14,310 bases of DNA from S146-42 sp965371965 (GTDB lineage: Bacteria > Planctomycetota > Phycisphaerae > Phycisphaerales > UBA1924): positions 1 to 14,310 of the forward strand of contig CBDVAM010000087.1 in assembly GCA_965371965.1 (NCBI GenBank). Reading direction: 5' to 3'. The notes below the pieces were generated by a model. That model was not told where the DNA came from, ran no database searches, and was given only the letters and a program-made list of their open reading frames with translations. The position numbers and the translations under genes were made by a program. Positions within the stretch are counted from its first letter, which is position 1. Every line of letters begins with the position of its first letter. Of the stretch, positions 1 to 5,801 are shown one piece after another.

Positions 1-948
1 GTCGCGGCCCTCGTCGATGAGGGAGAGATCGAGGGGTTGAGCGAGCGGTCCGAGGCGATGATCGATCTGCATTCGGGCGGCGAGGACAATATTTTTCCGC
101 ATCACGAGTGCGAGATCGCCCAGAGCGCGTGCTGTTTCAATGCCTCGCCGAGCGCCGAGGGGTTCAGCCGCATGTGGTTCCACCCGCGGTTCCTGCTGGT
201 CGATGGCGACAAGATGTCCAAGAGCAAGGGGACAATGTACACGGTCCGCGATCTGATGGATCTGGGTCACGAGCCGGCGGCGATCCGCCTGGAACTCATC
301 AAGAGCCACTATCGCTCGAACGCGAACTTTACCATGCAGGGGTTGAAGGACTCGGCGCGGAATCTGAACTCGTGGCGCAGAGCGGTCTACATCGCGAACG
401 AGCTTGCGCAACAAGGTGTCGACGCGAGCTGGAACGACGACTGGCTGGTCAAGATTCGTGACACGATGTTCCTATTCAGCGAGGCCATGAATAAGGACTT
501 GAACATCGCCGACGCAATCGTCCAGTTCTTCAGGGTGGTCGTCTCGGCCACGGAGGCAGTCAACGACCACGATGCGTTGCTCGATGCAATCGAGAGGGCC
601 AACAGCATGGACCCAACGTCGATCGCCAAGCACGCGAGGCGTCTTCTCGATGAGTCTCACCAATGGCCTTGTAAAGAACTCGACGAGTACGCACGGTGTG
701 TGCGCGAAGTGGATGACGTCGTTGGCGTACTTCGCCTTGAAGGGCAAAGCGCCAAAGATGTTGGCATTGCCATTTTTCTCCCTGGTGTAGACGCCAGTGA
801 CGATGTGATGGTCAAGCTCGAGGCTCGCCGGGATGCGAGGGAGGCCAAGGACTTCGCGGCGGCCGATGCGATCCGCGATGAGCTCGCGGCGATGGGGTAT
901 GCGATCAAAGATGTCGCGGGGGGGAAGGTCGAGGTCTCGCGGGGGTAG
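1..948 (+). CDS. cysS: Cysteinyl-tRNA synthetase, C-terminal part (5' truncated by window edge)
   Basis: Charges tRNA-Cys with cysteine in the cytoplasm (class I aminoacyl-tRNA synthetase). The frame is open from base 1 to the TAG at 946-948, about 315 codons. The TTG at 37 only looks like a start because the gene is cut. Visible family motifs are the zinc-site segment FPHHECEIAQS (residues 32-42 of the fragment; its first His and last Glu match Zn ligands His234 and Glu238 of the E. coli enzyme), and KMSKS at residues 71-75 (bases 211-225), the class I ATP loop. The helical anticodon-binding tail ends in the typical basic and acidic stretch (EARRDAREAKDFAAADAIRDE) near the C-terminus. One oddity is that the sequence just upstream of DLHSGGEDN lacks the Cys-containing WHIECSAM-type motif at its usual spacing, so a lineage insert probably starts upstream of the window. 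The identification is firm; only the missing N-terminal half is unknown. Confidence 0.96.
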   Translation, partial: VAALVDEGEIEGLSERSEAMIDLHSGGEDNIFPHHECEIAQSACCFNASPSAEGFSRMWFHPRFLLVDGDKMSKSKGTMYTVRDLMDLGHEPAAIRLELIKSHYRSNANFTMQGLKDSARNLNSWRRAVYIANELAQQGVDASWNDDWLVKIRDTMFLFSEAMNKDLNIADAIVQFFRVVVSATEAVNDHDALLDAIERANSMDPTSIAKHARRLLDESHQWPCKELDEYARCVREVDDVVGVLRLEGQSAKDVGIAIFLPGVDASDDVMVKLEARRDAREAKDFAAADAIRDELAAMGYAIKDVAGGKVEVSRG

Positions 949-953
949 GTTTT

Positions 954-1129
954 CGCCCCGGCGGGGCGCTGTTGCTAGCCCCGGGCGCAGCCCGGGGTGT
1001 GTGCGAGATCATCACGGAGCCCCGGAGGGGCGAAGGAGCTACCTTCGCCCCTCCCGGGCTCACCTCATGCGTGTTGGTCTTTCCCCGGGCTACGCCCGGG
1101 GCTAATGACCGCGCCCCCCTCCGGGGGCG
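954..1129. repeat. Cluster of GC-rich REP-like palindromes between convergent genes
   Basis: The gap between cysS and the sigma-like gene, which run towards each other, is packed with perfect hairpins. They are 954-968 (7-bp arms), 979-997 (CCCCGGGC-GCA-GCCCGGGG), 1024-1054 (13-bp arms, loop AGCTA), 1083-1101 (CCCCGGGC-TAC-GCCCGGGG) and 1112-1129 (CGCCCCC/GGGGGCG). The palindromes at 979 and 1083, with their TAG/CTA flanks, are the same unit in opposite orientations, so the block 976-1104 is itself an inverted repeat around the strong central hairpin. That layout resembles REP/BIME elements. No coding sequence is visible. It may act as a bidirectional transcription barrier, but no U-tract follows any stem. 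Confidence 0.8.
1024..1054. terminator. Candidate bidirectional hairpin terminator or transcript stabiliser
   Basis: Thirteen-base perfect arms (GGAGGGGCGAAGG and its complement) separated by a 5-base loop form the strongest hairpin in the gap between cysS and the convergent sigma-like gene. The position suits termination or 3'-end protection of both transcripts. No run of T follows on either strand, so it is not a classic intrinsic terminator, and it may simply be part of the REP-like element. Confidence 0.35.
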
Positions 1130-1173
1130 AGTGAATGACCGCTCAGAGTTGGCGCGATGGGGACCAACGGATG

Positions 1174-2835
1174 TCAGTCGTCTGTCGCGCGAAGGGCCTC
1201 ATAGATCGCCAGTCGCTCGAAGCGGGGTGCCGTGATCCGTGTGAGTTCGAACGGCTCGACGAGGTCGTCGAGTGTCGCCGGGCTTCCGTTCAGTCCGAAT
1301 CGGCGAACGAGCAGGGACGACATGCGCGGGTCCATGAGTTCGAGATTGGCCCGGGCCCGTGGCGGGAGGTCGAGCCACCGCTGATTCCACGCCAGGATCC
1401 AGCGCCAGTCGCTGATCGGCGCGTTGCGGGCAAGACGCGGGACCGCGCGCATGGCACGCTGCTCGGGCAGGTCGGCGGCGTGCCTGCGGACCCACCCGGT
1501 CGCGAAGCGATCGACCGCCAGCGACACCCGCGGCGCGAGACGCCCGCCGCTGCCCGGGTCGAACGAGTCCACCGCGTCGCCCCCGGCGATCAGTGCGCCC
1601 TCGAGCAGCACCCGCAGCGACGACGCGCGGACGTGTTCGAGCGGGCGTTCCAGGCGATTCTCGATGGTCCGAACGATGGTCGGAAGCTGCGCCCGCACGA
1701 GCGATTGCTTGAGACGCAAGGCCCAGCGCAGCAGGGTCTCGGCGTCGTCGATGTTGCCCGCCGAGGGCGTCGAGACGCGGATGGTCGAGATGAGCGAGAC
1801 TGCGCGTGCCACGATCGCTCGTCGGGCCTCGCCCCGCACGCGCTCCTCGACGCCCAGCGGGGCCCCGAGCGCGCGGGCGAACCCAAGAAACTCTGCGATC
1901 TGCTCGATGGGCCCGTCGTCCTCCCAGGCCTTGGCCTGCTCGTGGCTCGGCAGGGCGGGCGGCTTGGGCGTCCGCCGCTTGCGGGTGGACGGGCCTTCGG
2001 GAAGGCGCATCGTGGTGAGCAGTTCGGCACGTCGGACATTGATCGCGCGCCGGATGCTCGGGGTCGATCGGCGGAGGTGGCGGGCGATGCGGACCAGCGC
2101 GATCCCCCGGATCCAGGCGCGGAACGCGACCTCGCGTTCGCGCTGGCAGACCGGCCCACGCTCGCCGAAGATCGGGTCTTCTGTGCGCCCGTCGTGCTTG
2201 CGGAGGATCTGGCGGATGGCCTCGTGGCTGCGGACGACCTCGGTGGAGATGACCAGGGCGGATTCGTTGAGTGATCTGCCCTCGGTGGCGAGTTCGAGGG
2301 CGCGTGCGACGATCGTCTCGATGGCCGCCGGGCCGATCCGGGAGTATCGCTTGGCCGAGCGGATCAGTTGCTCGTTGGTCGATTCGAATCGTGCCACGAC
2401 GGTTGCGGTGAAGATGAGGCGATCGCGCCCGGCGTTATCGACCACCCGGCGGGCGATGAGGCCCCGCTTGCGGTAGCGATCGAGGCTCTTGCGGCTGATG
2501 GCCCAGCGCGCACAGAGTTCCTCGGTGGTGGCGCAGTCGCCTTCGATCTCGTTCTCGTTGAGGCGGGCCCGGGCGCTGAGGCGTTCGGCGAGTGCCGAGA
2601 GGTCGCCGAGGACGGCCTCACCCACGAGGCTCGCCGGCTCGTCCTGGTCGCTGGGGTGATAGCCGGTGACCTGCTCGATGAGCCAGTCCTCGCGGTAGAG
2701 GCTGTCGGGGTCTATCGAGACGGCGAGGGCTTCGAGGCGATCGAGATCGCGCAGCAACGCGTCACGCGACGCGTATCGCAGTTGATCGACGAGATCTCGC
2801 AGCGCTGTGACGCGCAGGCTGGGGAGCGGGGGCAT
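1174..2835 (-). CDS. Divergent sigma-70-family protein with N-terminal MerR-type HTH
   Basis: A 553-residue protein. From the N-terminus it shows a motif DWLIEQVTGYHP (50-61), a MerR-like HTH (about 102-145, TTEELCARWAISRKSLDRYR), a second helical HTH-like stretch (188-215) and a third (230-272, IARHLRRSTPSIRRAINVRR). Next comes a sigma region-2-like segment (about 362-455, with GGDAVDSFDPGSGGRL at the place of the conserved AVDKFDYxxGxxF). The C-terminus resembles region 4 (about 508-550, RRFGLNGSPATLDDLVEPFE), matching the RFGLDG..TLEEVG pattern. Both DNA-contact regions are eroded compared with housekeeping sigmas: the usual RERVRQIE helix reads ITAPRFERLA. I chose the ATG at 2835 because GAGAGG stands 4 bases before it. 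The longer frame to 2988 overlaps mqnA and adds only low-complexity residues. It lies 91 bp downstream of mqnA on the same strand. The architecture is seen directly, but sigma activity is an inference and may be lost. Confidence 0.7.
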   Translation of the reverse strand: MPPLPSLRVTALRDLVDQLRYASRDALLRDLDRLEALAVSIDPDSLYREDWLIEQVTGYHPSDQDEPASLVGEAVLGDLSALAERLSARARLNENEIEGDCATTEELCARWAISRKSLDRYRKRGLIARRVVDNAGRDRLIFTATVVARFESTNEQLIRSAKRYSRIGPAAIETIVARALELATEGRSLNESALVISTEVVRSHEAIRQILRKHDGRTEDPIFGERGPVCQREREVAFRAWIRGIALVRIARHLRRSTPSIRRAINVRRAELLTTMRLPEGPSTRKRRTPKPPALPSHEQAKAWEDDGPIEQIAEFLGFARALGAPLGVEERVRGEARRAIVARAVSLISTIRVSTPSAGNIDDAETLLRWALRLKQSLVRAQLPTIVRTIENRLERPLEHVRASSLRVLLEGALIAGGDAVDSFDPGSGGRLAPRVSLAVDRFATGWVRRHAADLPEQRAMRAVPRLARNAPISDWRWILAWNQRWLDLPPRARANLELMDPRMSSLLVRRFGLNGSPATLDDLVEPFELTRITAPRFERLAIYEALRATDD

Positions 2836-2837
2836 GG

Positions 2838-2845
2838 TTCCTCTC
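2838..2845 (-). promoter_or_regulatory. Ribosome binding site deciding the start of the sigma-like gene
   Basis: On the minus strand GAGAGGAA precedes the ATG at 2835 with normal Shine-Dalgarno spacing. The upstream in-frame alternative start at 2988 lies inside mqnA. This site therefore supports the shorter 553-residue product. Confidence 0.6.
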
Positions 2846-2926
2846 GCGCGGTGCGAGCCCTGCGGGGCTCGACGGGTCCGGTTGTTCGCGAGCATCGGCT
2901 TGCCGCTGGCGCGGTGCCGGCGGGAC

Positions 2927-3811
2927 TCATCGCGCGACGAGACCCGGCTTGTCGAACCATTCGTAGGCAACCCGGGGTGCGGTTCCAAGTCCGAGGGCCT
3001 TACATCTGTCCCAAAATGCCATCAGACCCTCGATCGCCCGCTCATCGACGCAAAAACGCAAGAGATCGCAAACGTAGCGATGAGCCAGCGCCTCGGGCCA
3101 GCCGAAGGCCTGAGCACGGGTCTGAACAAGCCAGGACAGGCGGGTCTGATTTCGGCGGACCTGCCTATCCAGCAGGCCCGCGGCTCGCTGGACGGGCTCA
3201 GAGAGCTCCTCGCCGCTCCTGCAGGCCCACATGGCGTAGACAAACGGCAGCCCGGTGAGGCGTTTCCATTGCTCGCCGAGGTCGAGCTGATGAGGAAAAT
3301 CATCCAGTGGCGGGGAGTTCACGACCTTGTCGCCGATCAGCAGCGCGGATTCGACGGATCGGCGGGCGGTGGGGTCGTCGAGCCACTCGGCGGCCTTTCG
3401 GGGCTGGATCGTCGGTTCGACGGCGTAGAGCTCTGCGAGGATGATCCGACATAGGGCGACCGACGTGTGGCTCTCGTCGTCGGCGGTGAGGCTGGTGATT
3501 TCGCGAATCGGCACGCGCGAAACGAGACGGACGGTCATCGTCGGACCATCGCTGGCGATCATGCCCACTGGCAGGAGGGTGAGATGGGGTCTGGGGTCTG
3601 GGGTCTGGGGTCTGGGGTCGGAGATAGGGTGCTGTGAGGGGCGTAGTGCGTCAACGACGGAGACTAGGGCGAGGTCGGTGTGCCCGGCGATGAGGGCGTC
3701 GGCGAGCTGGGCGGGGGGCGCGGGGATGAGCTCAAGGTCTGGGAGCTTCTCAAGGCCCTCGATGAGGGGCAGGGTGTTGAGGTAGTGGACGACGCCGAGA
3801 CGGGTGGGCAT
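2927..3811 (-). CDS. mqnA: Chorismate dehydratase MqnA (futalosine menaquinone pathway)
   Basis: Converts chorismate to 3-[(1-carboxyvinyl)oxy]benzoate, the first step of the futalosine route to menaquinone, in the cytosol. The 294-residue product has the MqnA/MqnD periplasmic-binding-like fold signature: GVVHYLNTLPLIEGL (6-20), LADALIAGHTDLALVSVVDA (36-55), GMIASDGPTMTVRL (83-96), HTSVALCRIILAELY (115-129), LLIGDKVV (157-164) and DLGEQWKRLTGLPFVYAMWA (177-196). The start ATG is at 3811, two codons before the conserved first strand; no strong RBS is visible. Residues 65-76 (DPRPQTPDPRPH) are encoded by a 7-bp microsatellite and form an insert in the loop between the SVVDA strand and the SDGP motif. 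No other mqn gene is in the window. The neighbour at 2835 is co-oriented, and the acyltransferase gene diverges 90 bp upstream. Confidence 0.93.
   Translation of the reverse strand: MPTRLGVVHYLNTLPLIEGLEKLPDLELIPAPPAQLADALIAGHTDLALVSVVDALRPSQHPISDPRPQTPDPRPHLTLLPVGMIASDGPTMTVRLVSRVPIREITSLTADDESHTSVALCRIILAELYAVEPTIQPRKAAEWLDDPTARRSVESALLIGDKVVNSPPLDDFPHQLDLGEQWKRLTGLPFVYAMWACRSGEELSEPVQRAAGLLDRQVRRNQTRLSWLVQTRAQAFGWPEALAHRYVCDLLRFCVDERAIEGLMAFWDRCKALGLGTAPRVAYEWFDKPGLVAR
3585..3619. repeat. Five-copy 7-bp microsatellite inside mqnA
   Basis: TGGGGTC is repeated exactly five times without a mismatch (plus strand; GACCCCA on the coding strand). It encodes a 7-residue period, DPRPQTP/DPRPH, at MqnA residues 65-76. 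Seven is not a multiple of three, so gain or loss of a single unit would shift the frame; three units would be needed to keep it. Confidence 0.97.
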
Positions 3812-3888
3812 GGGGCATCGTATGGAGTCCGGTGGATCGGGGGCTGAGAGTTGCCGGGACGGTCCTCACACCGGGCTCGGGAACTTCC

Positions 3889-3896
3889 GATACTCT
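3889..3896 (+). promoter_or_regulatory. Possible -10 element of a leaderless acyltransferase transcript
   Basis: GATACTCT ends 5 bases before the ATG at 3902. A -10 box here would start transcription almost at the initiation codon, and no Shine-Dalgarno sequence is present. No convincing -35 element stands at 17 bp spacing, so this is weak. Confidence 0.25.
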
Positions 3897-3901
3897 TGGG
3901 T

Positions 3902-4537
3902 ATGGCACAGCGCACAAATCGGGGAACGGTGCTCCTGGGCGGGGGCGGTCACGCCAGGGTGGTCGGCGAGTGTCTCCGGCTGATCGGCATGCCGATCGGG
4001 GGAGTGTGCGACGACGATCCGACGCCGGCGGCGGGCCAGCCGCCGTTGAGTCTGGCAACGCTGGGGCCTCTGAGCCTGTTGATTTCTGATCCGGGGTTTC
4101 TGGCATCGCGCACATGGATGCTGGCGCTTGGGTCGCTGGAGTTTCGGCGGCGATTGCTCGACGGGCTCGAGGGCGTGGGCGAGTCGATCAGCGCGATCCA
4201 TCCCTCGGCCAAAGTCTCGCCCAGCGCGACCATCGGCGAGGGGGCGTGGGTCGGGCCGGGCGCGATCGTGCACACCGCGGCGGTTGTGGGCGGGCACTCG
4301 ATTGTCAACTCTGGTGCGATCGTCGAGCACGACTGCCGGATCGGCGAGAACGTGCATGTCGCGCCGGGTGCGGTGATCGGCGGGGGCGTGCTGATCGAGC
4401 GGGACACGCTGATCGGCATCGGGTCTCGCGTTGTGCCGGGGGTGAAGATCGGGACGGGTTGTGTGATCGGCGCGGGAGCGGCGGTTGTTGATGACCTGCC
4501 CGATGGGGCGCAGGTCGTGGGCGTGCCGGCGCGGTAG
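3902..4537 (+). CDS. NeuD/PglD-type sugar O- or N-acyltransferase, left-handed beta-helix
   Basis: The protein has 211 residues. The N-terminal Rossmann-like sugar-nucleotide-binding half opens with VLLGGGGHARVVGE (10-23). Hexapeptide repeats from about residue 100 build a left-handed beta-helix (SAKVSPSATIGEGAWVGPGA onward). H143 within VEHDC (141-145) is at the place of the catalytic base of PglD (His125), and the protein ends with the family's typical VVGVPAR. The family transfers an acetyl group from acetyl-CoA to an amino or hydroxyl group of a nucleotide sugar or sialic acid, in the cytoplasm. The first ATG in the conserved frame is 3902; a TTG at 3851 would add 17 unrelated residues. 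There is no glycan gene cluster here, so the substrate cannot be named. It diverges from mqnA with a 90-bp gap. Confidence 0.85.
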   Translation: MAQRTNRGTVLLGGGGHARVVGECLRLIGMPIGGVCDDDPTPAAGQPPLSLATLGPLSLLISDPGFLASRTWMLALGSLEFRRRLLDGLEGVGESISAIHPSAKVSPSATIGEGAWVGPGAIVHTAAVVGGHSIVNSGAIVEHDCRIGENVHVAPGAVIGGGVLIERDTLIGIGSRVVPGVKIGTGCVIGAGAAVVDDLPDGAQVVGVPAR

Positions 4538-4539
4538 CC

Positions 4540-4655
4540 AAAGTGGCAGAGTGGCAAAGTGCCAGAGGGCCAAATTGCCAGAGGGCCAAATTGGAAGGGC
4601 ATTCGGGTCTGTCTTGGTTTTCTTTGGCTATTTGGCGCTCTGGCGCTCTGGCCAT
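4540..4655. repeat. Imperfect inverted-repeat element with internal 16-bp tandem repeat
   Basis: Between the convergent acyltransferase and PEGA genes lies a repetitive stretch. GCCAGAGGGCCAAATT occurs twice in tandem (4561-4576, 4577-4592), preceded by two related units (GTGGCAGA, GTGGCAAA). The right half (4626-4654) carries the approximate reverse complement, GGCGCTCTGGCGCTCTGGCC. The arms could fold into a long imperfect hairpin reaching almost to the PEGA stop codon. It looks like a small dispersed repeat of the kind common in planctomycete intergenic DNA, and could also end both transcripts. Confidence 0.7.
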
Positions 4656-4659
4656 TTCT

Positions 4660-5058
4660 TTACTTGCTGATCTGGTCGCGTGTTTCTCGTGCGCGGCTGA
4701 GCAGGCCCTCTTCGAGTTCCTGGGGCGACTGGGTTTGCTCCAGACGCGGGGAGAGCTCGAAGTGCCAGTCGACGCGGCTCTCCCAGTCGATGGGGATGAC
4801 GCCCGTGACCAGGTCGAGCCCGGGATACTCGTAGATGGGAGCGTTGGCCTCGCGGGCCTCGTGGATGGGCTCGTAGCCGTCGAGTTCCAGACGCACGTCG
4901 TAGACGCCGTAGAACTTGAAGCCGGTCTGGACCGGCGTGCGTCCGATCTCGGTGTCGTTAAGCCAGACGCGAGCGCCGGGGGGATCCGAGGTGACGGTGA
5001 TGCGCCGATCGACGCAGGCGGGCAGCAGGAGCAAGCTCAGAAGAAGGGCGAGGCGCAT
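4660..5058 (-). CDS. Small PEGA-domain lipoprotein
   Basis: A 132-residue predicted lipoprotein. It has a short lipoprotein signal peptide, MRLALLLSLLLLPAC, with a lipobox LPAC at 12-15 (lipidated Cys15). One PEGA domain follows (about 20-65: ITVTSDPPGARVWLNDTEIG, then GYEP). The rest holds DLVTGVIPIDW (82-92) and an acidic, helical C-terminal tail. PEGA domains are small extracytoplasmic beta-domains often linked to the cell surface; no enzymatic role is expected. The start at 5058 is chosen because it begins the signal peptide exactly; the frame upstream is open to 5286 but resembles nothing and belongs to the duplicated cassette. No clear RBS is visible. A second copy of only its signal-peptide region lies at 7943-7982. 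Confidence 0.8.
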   Translation of the reverse strand: MRLALLLSLLLLPACVDRRITVTSDPPGARVWLNDTEIGRTPVQTGFKFYGVYDVRLELDGYEPIHEAREANAPIYEYPGLDLVTGVIPIDWESRVDWHFELSPRLEQTQSPQELEEGLLSRARETRDQISK

Positions 5059-5367
5059 GGGCAGAGCATAGCGTTCGAAGCCCTCGGGTGGCTCTGTGAG
5101 GAGTATTGGAACCTGCTGGCGAGTGGTTCCGATGGACATGCCGTGGGACACACCCAACCCAAGACCGAGGGATATCGACCCGTCGTGGGCGAGTCGGGTG
5201 CCCGGGCAGAGGGGCCTCCTCGGTCGGGCGCGAGTTCGGCGTGGGCTGTCCGTATCCTTGATCAATGCGCTGGTTGTGTAGTTCATCCTCGAGTTGATCT
5301 TGCCGATCGGTGGGGTGTCCTGATCGTCGCGCTCACGGTCGGTGGGGCAGTGATCGGATTGGCCTGA
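5021..5367. repeat. Duplicated cassette, copy 1 (direct repeat with 7945-8295)
   Basis: Base-by-base comparison shows that this stretch and 7945-8295 share the same order of blocks: GGCAGCAGGAGCAA, then AGCATAGCGTTCG, TATTGGA and TGGTT(T)CCGATGGA. A 25-bp identical block (5172-5196 versus 8099-8123) is followed by a more diverged end, ..GATCGG[TC].. and ..ATCGG. The copies are in the same orientation, offset by about 2.92-2.93 kb, with small indels. In copy 1 the left end is the working signal-peptide start of the PEGA lipoprotein. Confidence 0.85.
5132..5367 (+). pseudogene. Decayed small membrane-protein gene (cassette copy 1)
   Basis: This is the plus-strand partner of the PEGA lipoprotein start. 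From the ATG at 5132 the frame reads MDMPWDTPNPRPRDIDPSWASRVP, which matches the other copy's IDPSWASRVP block. It then hits TAG at 5279-5281, where the other copy has CTG. After the stop, FILELILPIGG matches the other copy's hydrophobic FVIEIVLLIGW, and a 1-bp deletion around 5313-5320 moves the remainder (LIVALTVGGAVIG) into another frame. Two lesions in the part that should be a membrane helix argue that this copy is dead. The residual open frame of about 49 codons could still be translated, but nothing supports that. Confidence 0.6.
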
Positions 5368-5544
5368 CTAGACAGGCGGCTGTCGCGGGCGGCGGCTGAG
5401 CAGATCCAAGGTGGTCAGCGGAAACGCCGCCAGCAGCGCAGATGCGGCCGATGCGAGCCCAGCGTGACCCAACGGACGATCTTGGGTTCGGGGGGCCGCT
5501 TTATCCCCCGCTCATGTCTCAGTTTTGTGCCAAACGAGACGTGT

Positions 5545-5575
5545 TTGACTCATTATTGAGTTGTTCTGCCATTAT
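5545..5575 (+). promoter_or_regulatory. Candidate sigma-70-type promoter with overlapping palindrome upstream of amt
   Basis: TTGACT (5545-5550) and CATTAT (5570-5575), 19 bp apart, lie in the AT-rich patch. ACTCA-TTAT-TGAGT (5548-5561) is a perfect short inverted repeat overlapping the -35 box, as an operator could. The spacing is one or two bases longer than ideal, and planctomycete promoters are poorly defined, so confidence is low. Confidence 0.3.
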
Positions 5576-5787
5576 CATCAAATTCAGGAGGTGTACGGGT
5601 TAAGAACAAACAAGAGACCAGGAGCAGTGTTACACTCGCGCTGGGGACTCTCTGCGGACGAGTCGGGTGAGGGCATTTGGGACGGGTCTGCCCGATCGTT
5701 CTCGATCACGACACGCTGCTTGAGGGTTCGGACGGGGTGAACTCGCGGCAGAGCGGATCTTGCTCGAGCTCGCCCGCCATGACTTGC

Positions 5788-5795
5788 GGAGGTGA
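5788..5795 (+). promoter_or_regulatory. Strong ribosome binding site of amt
   Basis: GGAGGTGA stands 6 bases before the ATG at 5802. It is an almost complete anti-Shine-Dalgarno match and fixes the start of the transporter. Confidence 0.85.
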
Positions 5796-5801
5796 GCCAC
5801 G

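Larger units (their letters stand above)
5368..5801. other. 434-bp non-coding leader of the ammonium transporter gene
   Basis: No convincing gene is present. The stretch 5520-5640 is clearly AT-richer than its surroundings and is the likely promoter zone. An AGGAGG at 5586-5591 runs directly into a GTG (5591) of a 49-codon frame without family features and without proper spacing, so I do not call it. No sigma-54 (GG-N10-GC) promoter was found, although amt genes often have one. Confidence 0.6.

Noticed and set aside
954..1129. Palindrome cluster as a CRISPR array or tRNA/ncRNA gene
   Set aside because: Stems have different sequences and irregular spacing, and no cloverleaf or repeat-spacer period is visible.
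1135..2476. Long plus-strand open frames opposite the sigma-like gene
   Set aside because: They are low-complexity Arg/Ala/Pro-rich shadows of the minus-strand gene, with no motif; the minus frame carries sigma region 2 and 4 signatures.
2836..2988. N-terminal extension of the sigma-like protein to 2988
   Set aside because: It overlaps the end of mqnA and encodes a basic, unstructured stretch; a good RBS precedes the ATG at 2835.
4543..5367. 274-codon plus-strand frame from the intergenic repeat through the PEGA gene
   Set aside because: It starts in repeat DNA and runs antisense to the lipoprotein; only its end overlaps the decayed small membrane gene.
5586..5740. Small gene after the AGGAGG at 5586
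   Set aside because: The Shine-Dalgarno abuts the GTG with no spacing, and the 49-codon product shows no features.
5368..5801. Sigma-54 promoter upstream of amt
   Set aside because: No GG-N10-GC element with flanking consensus was found.
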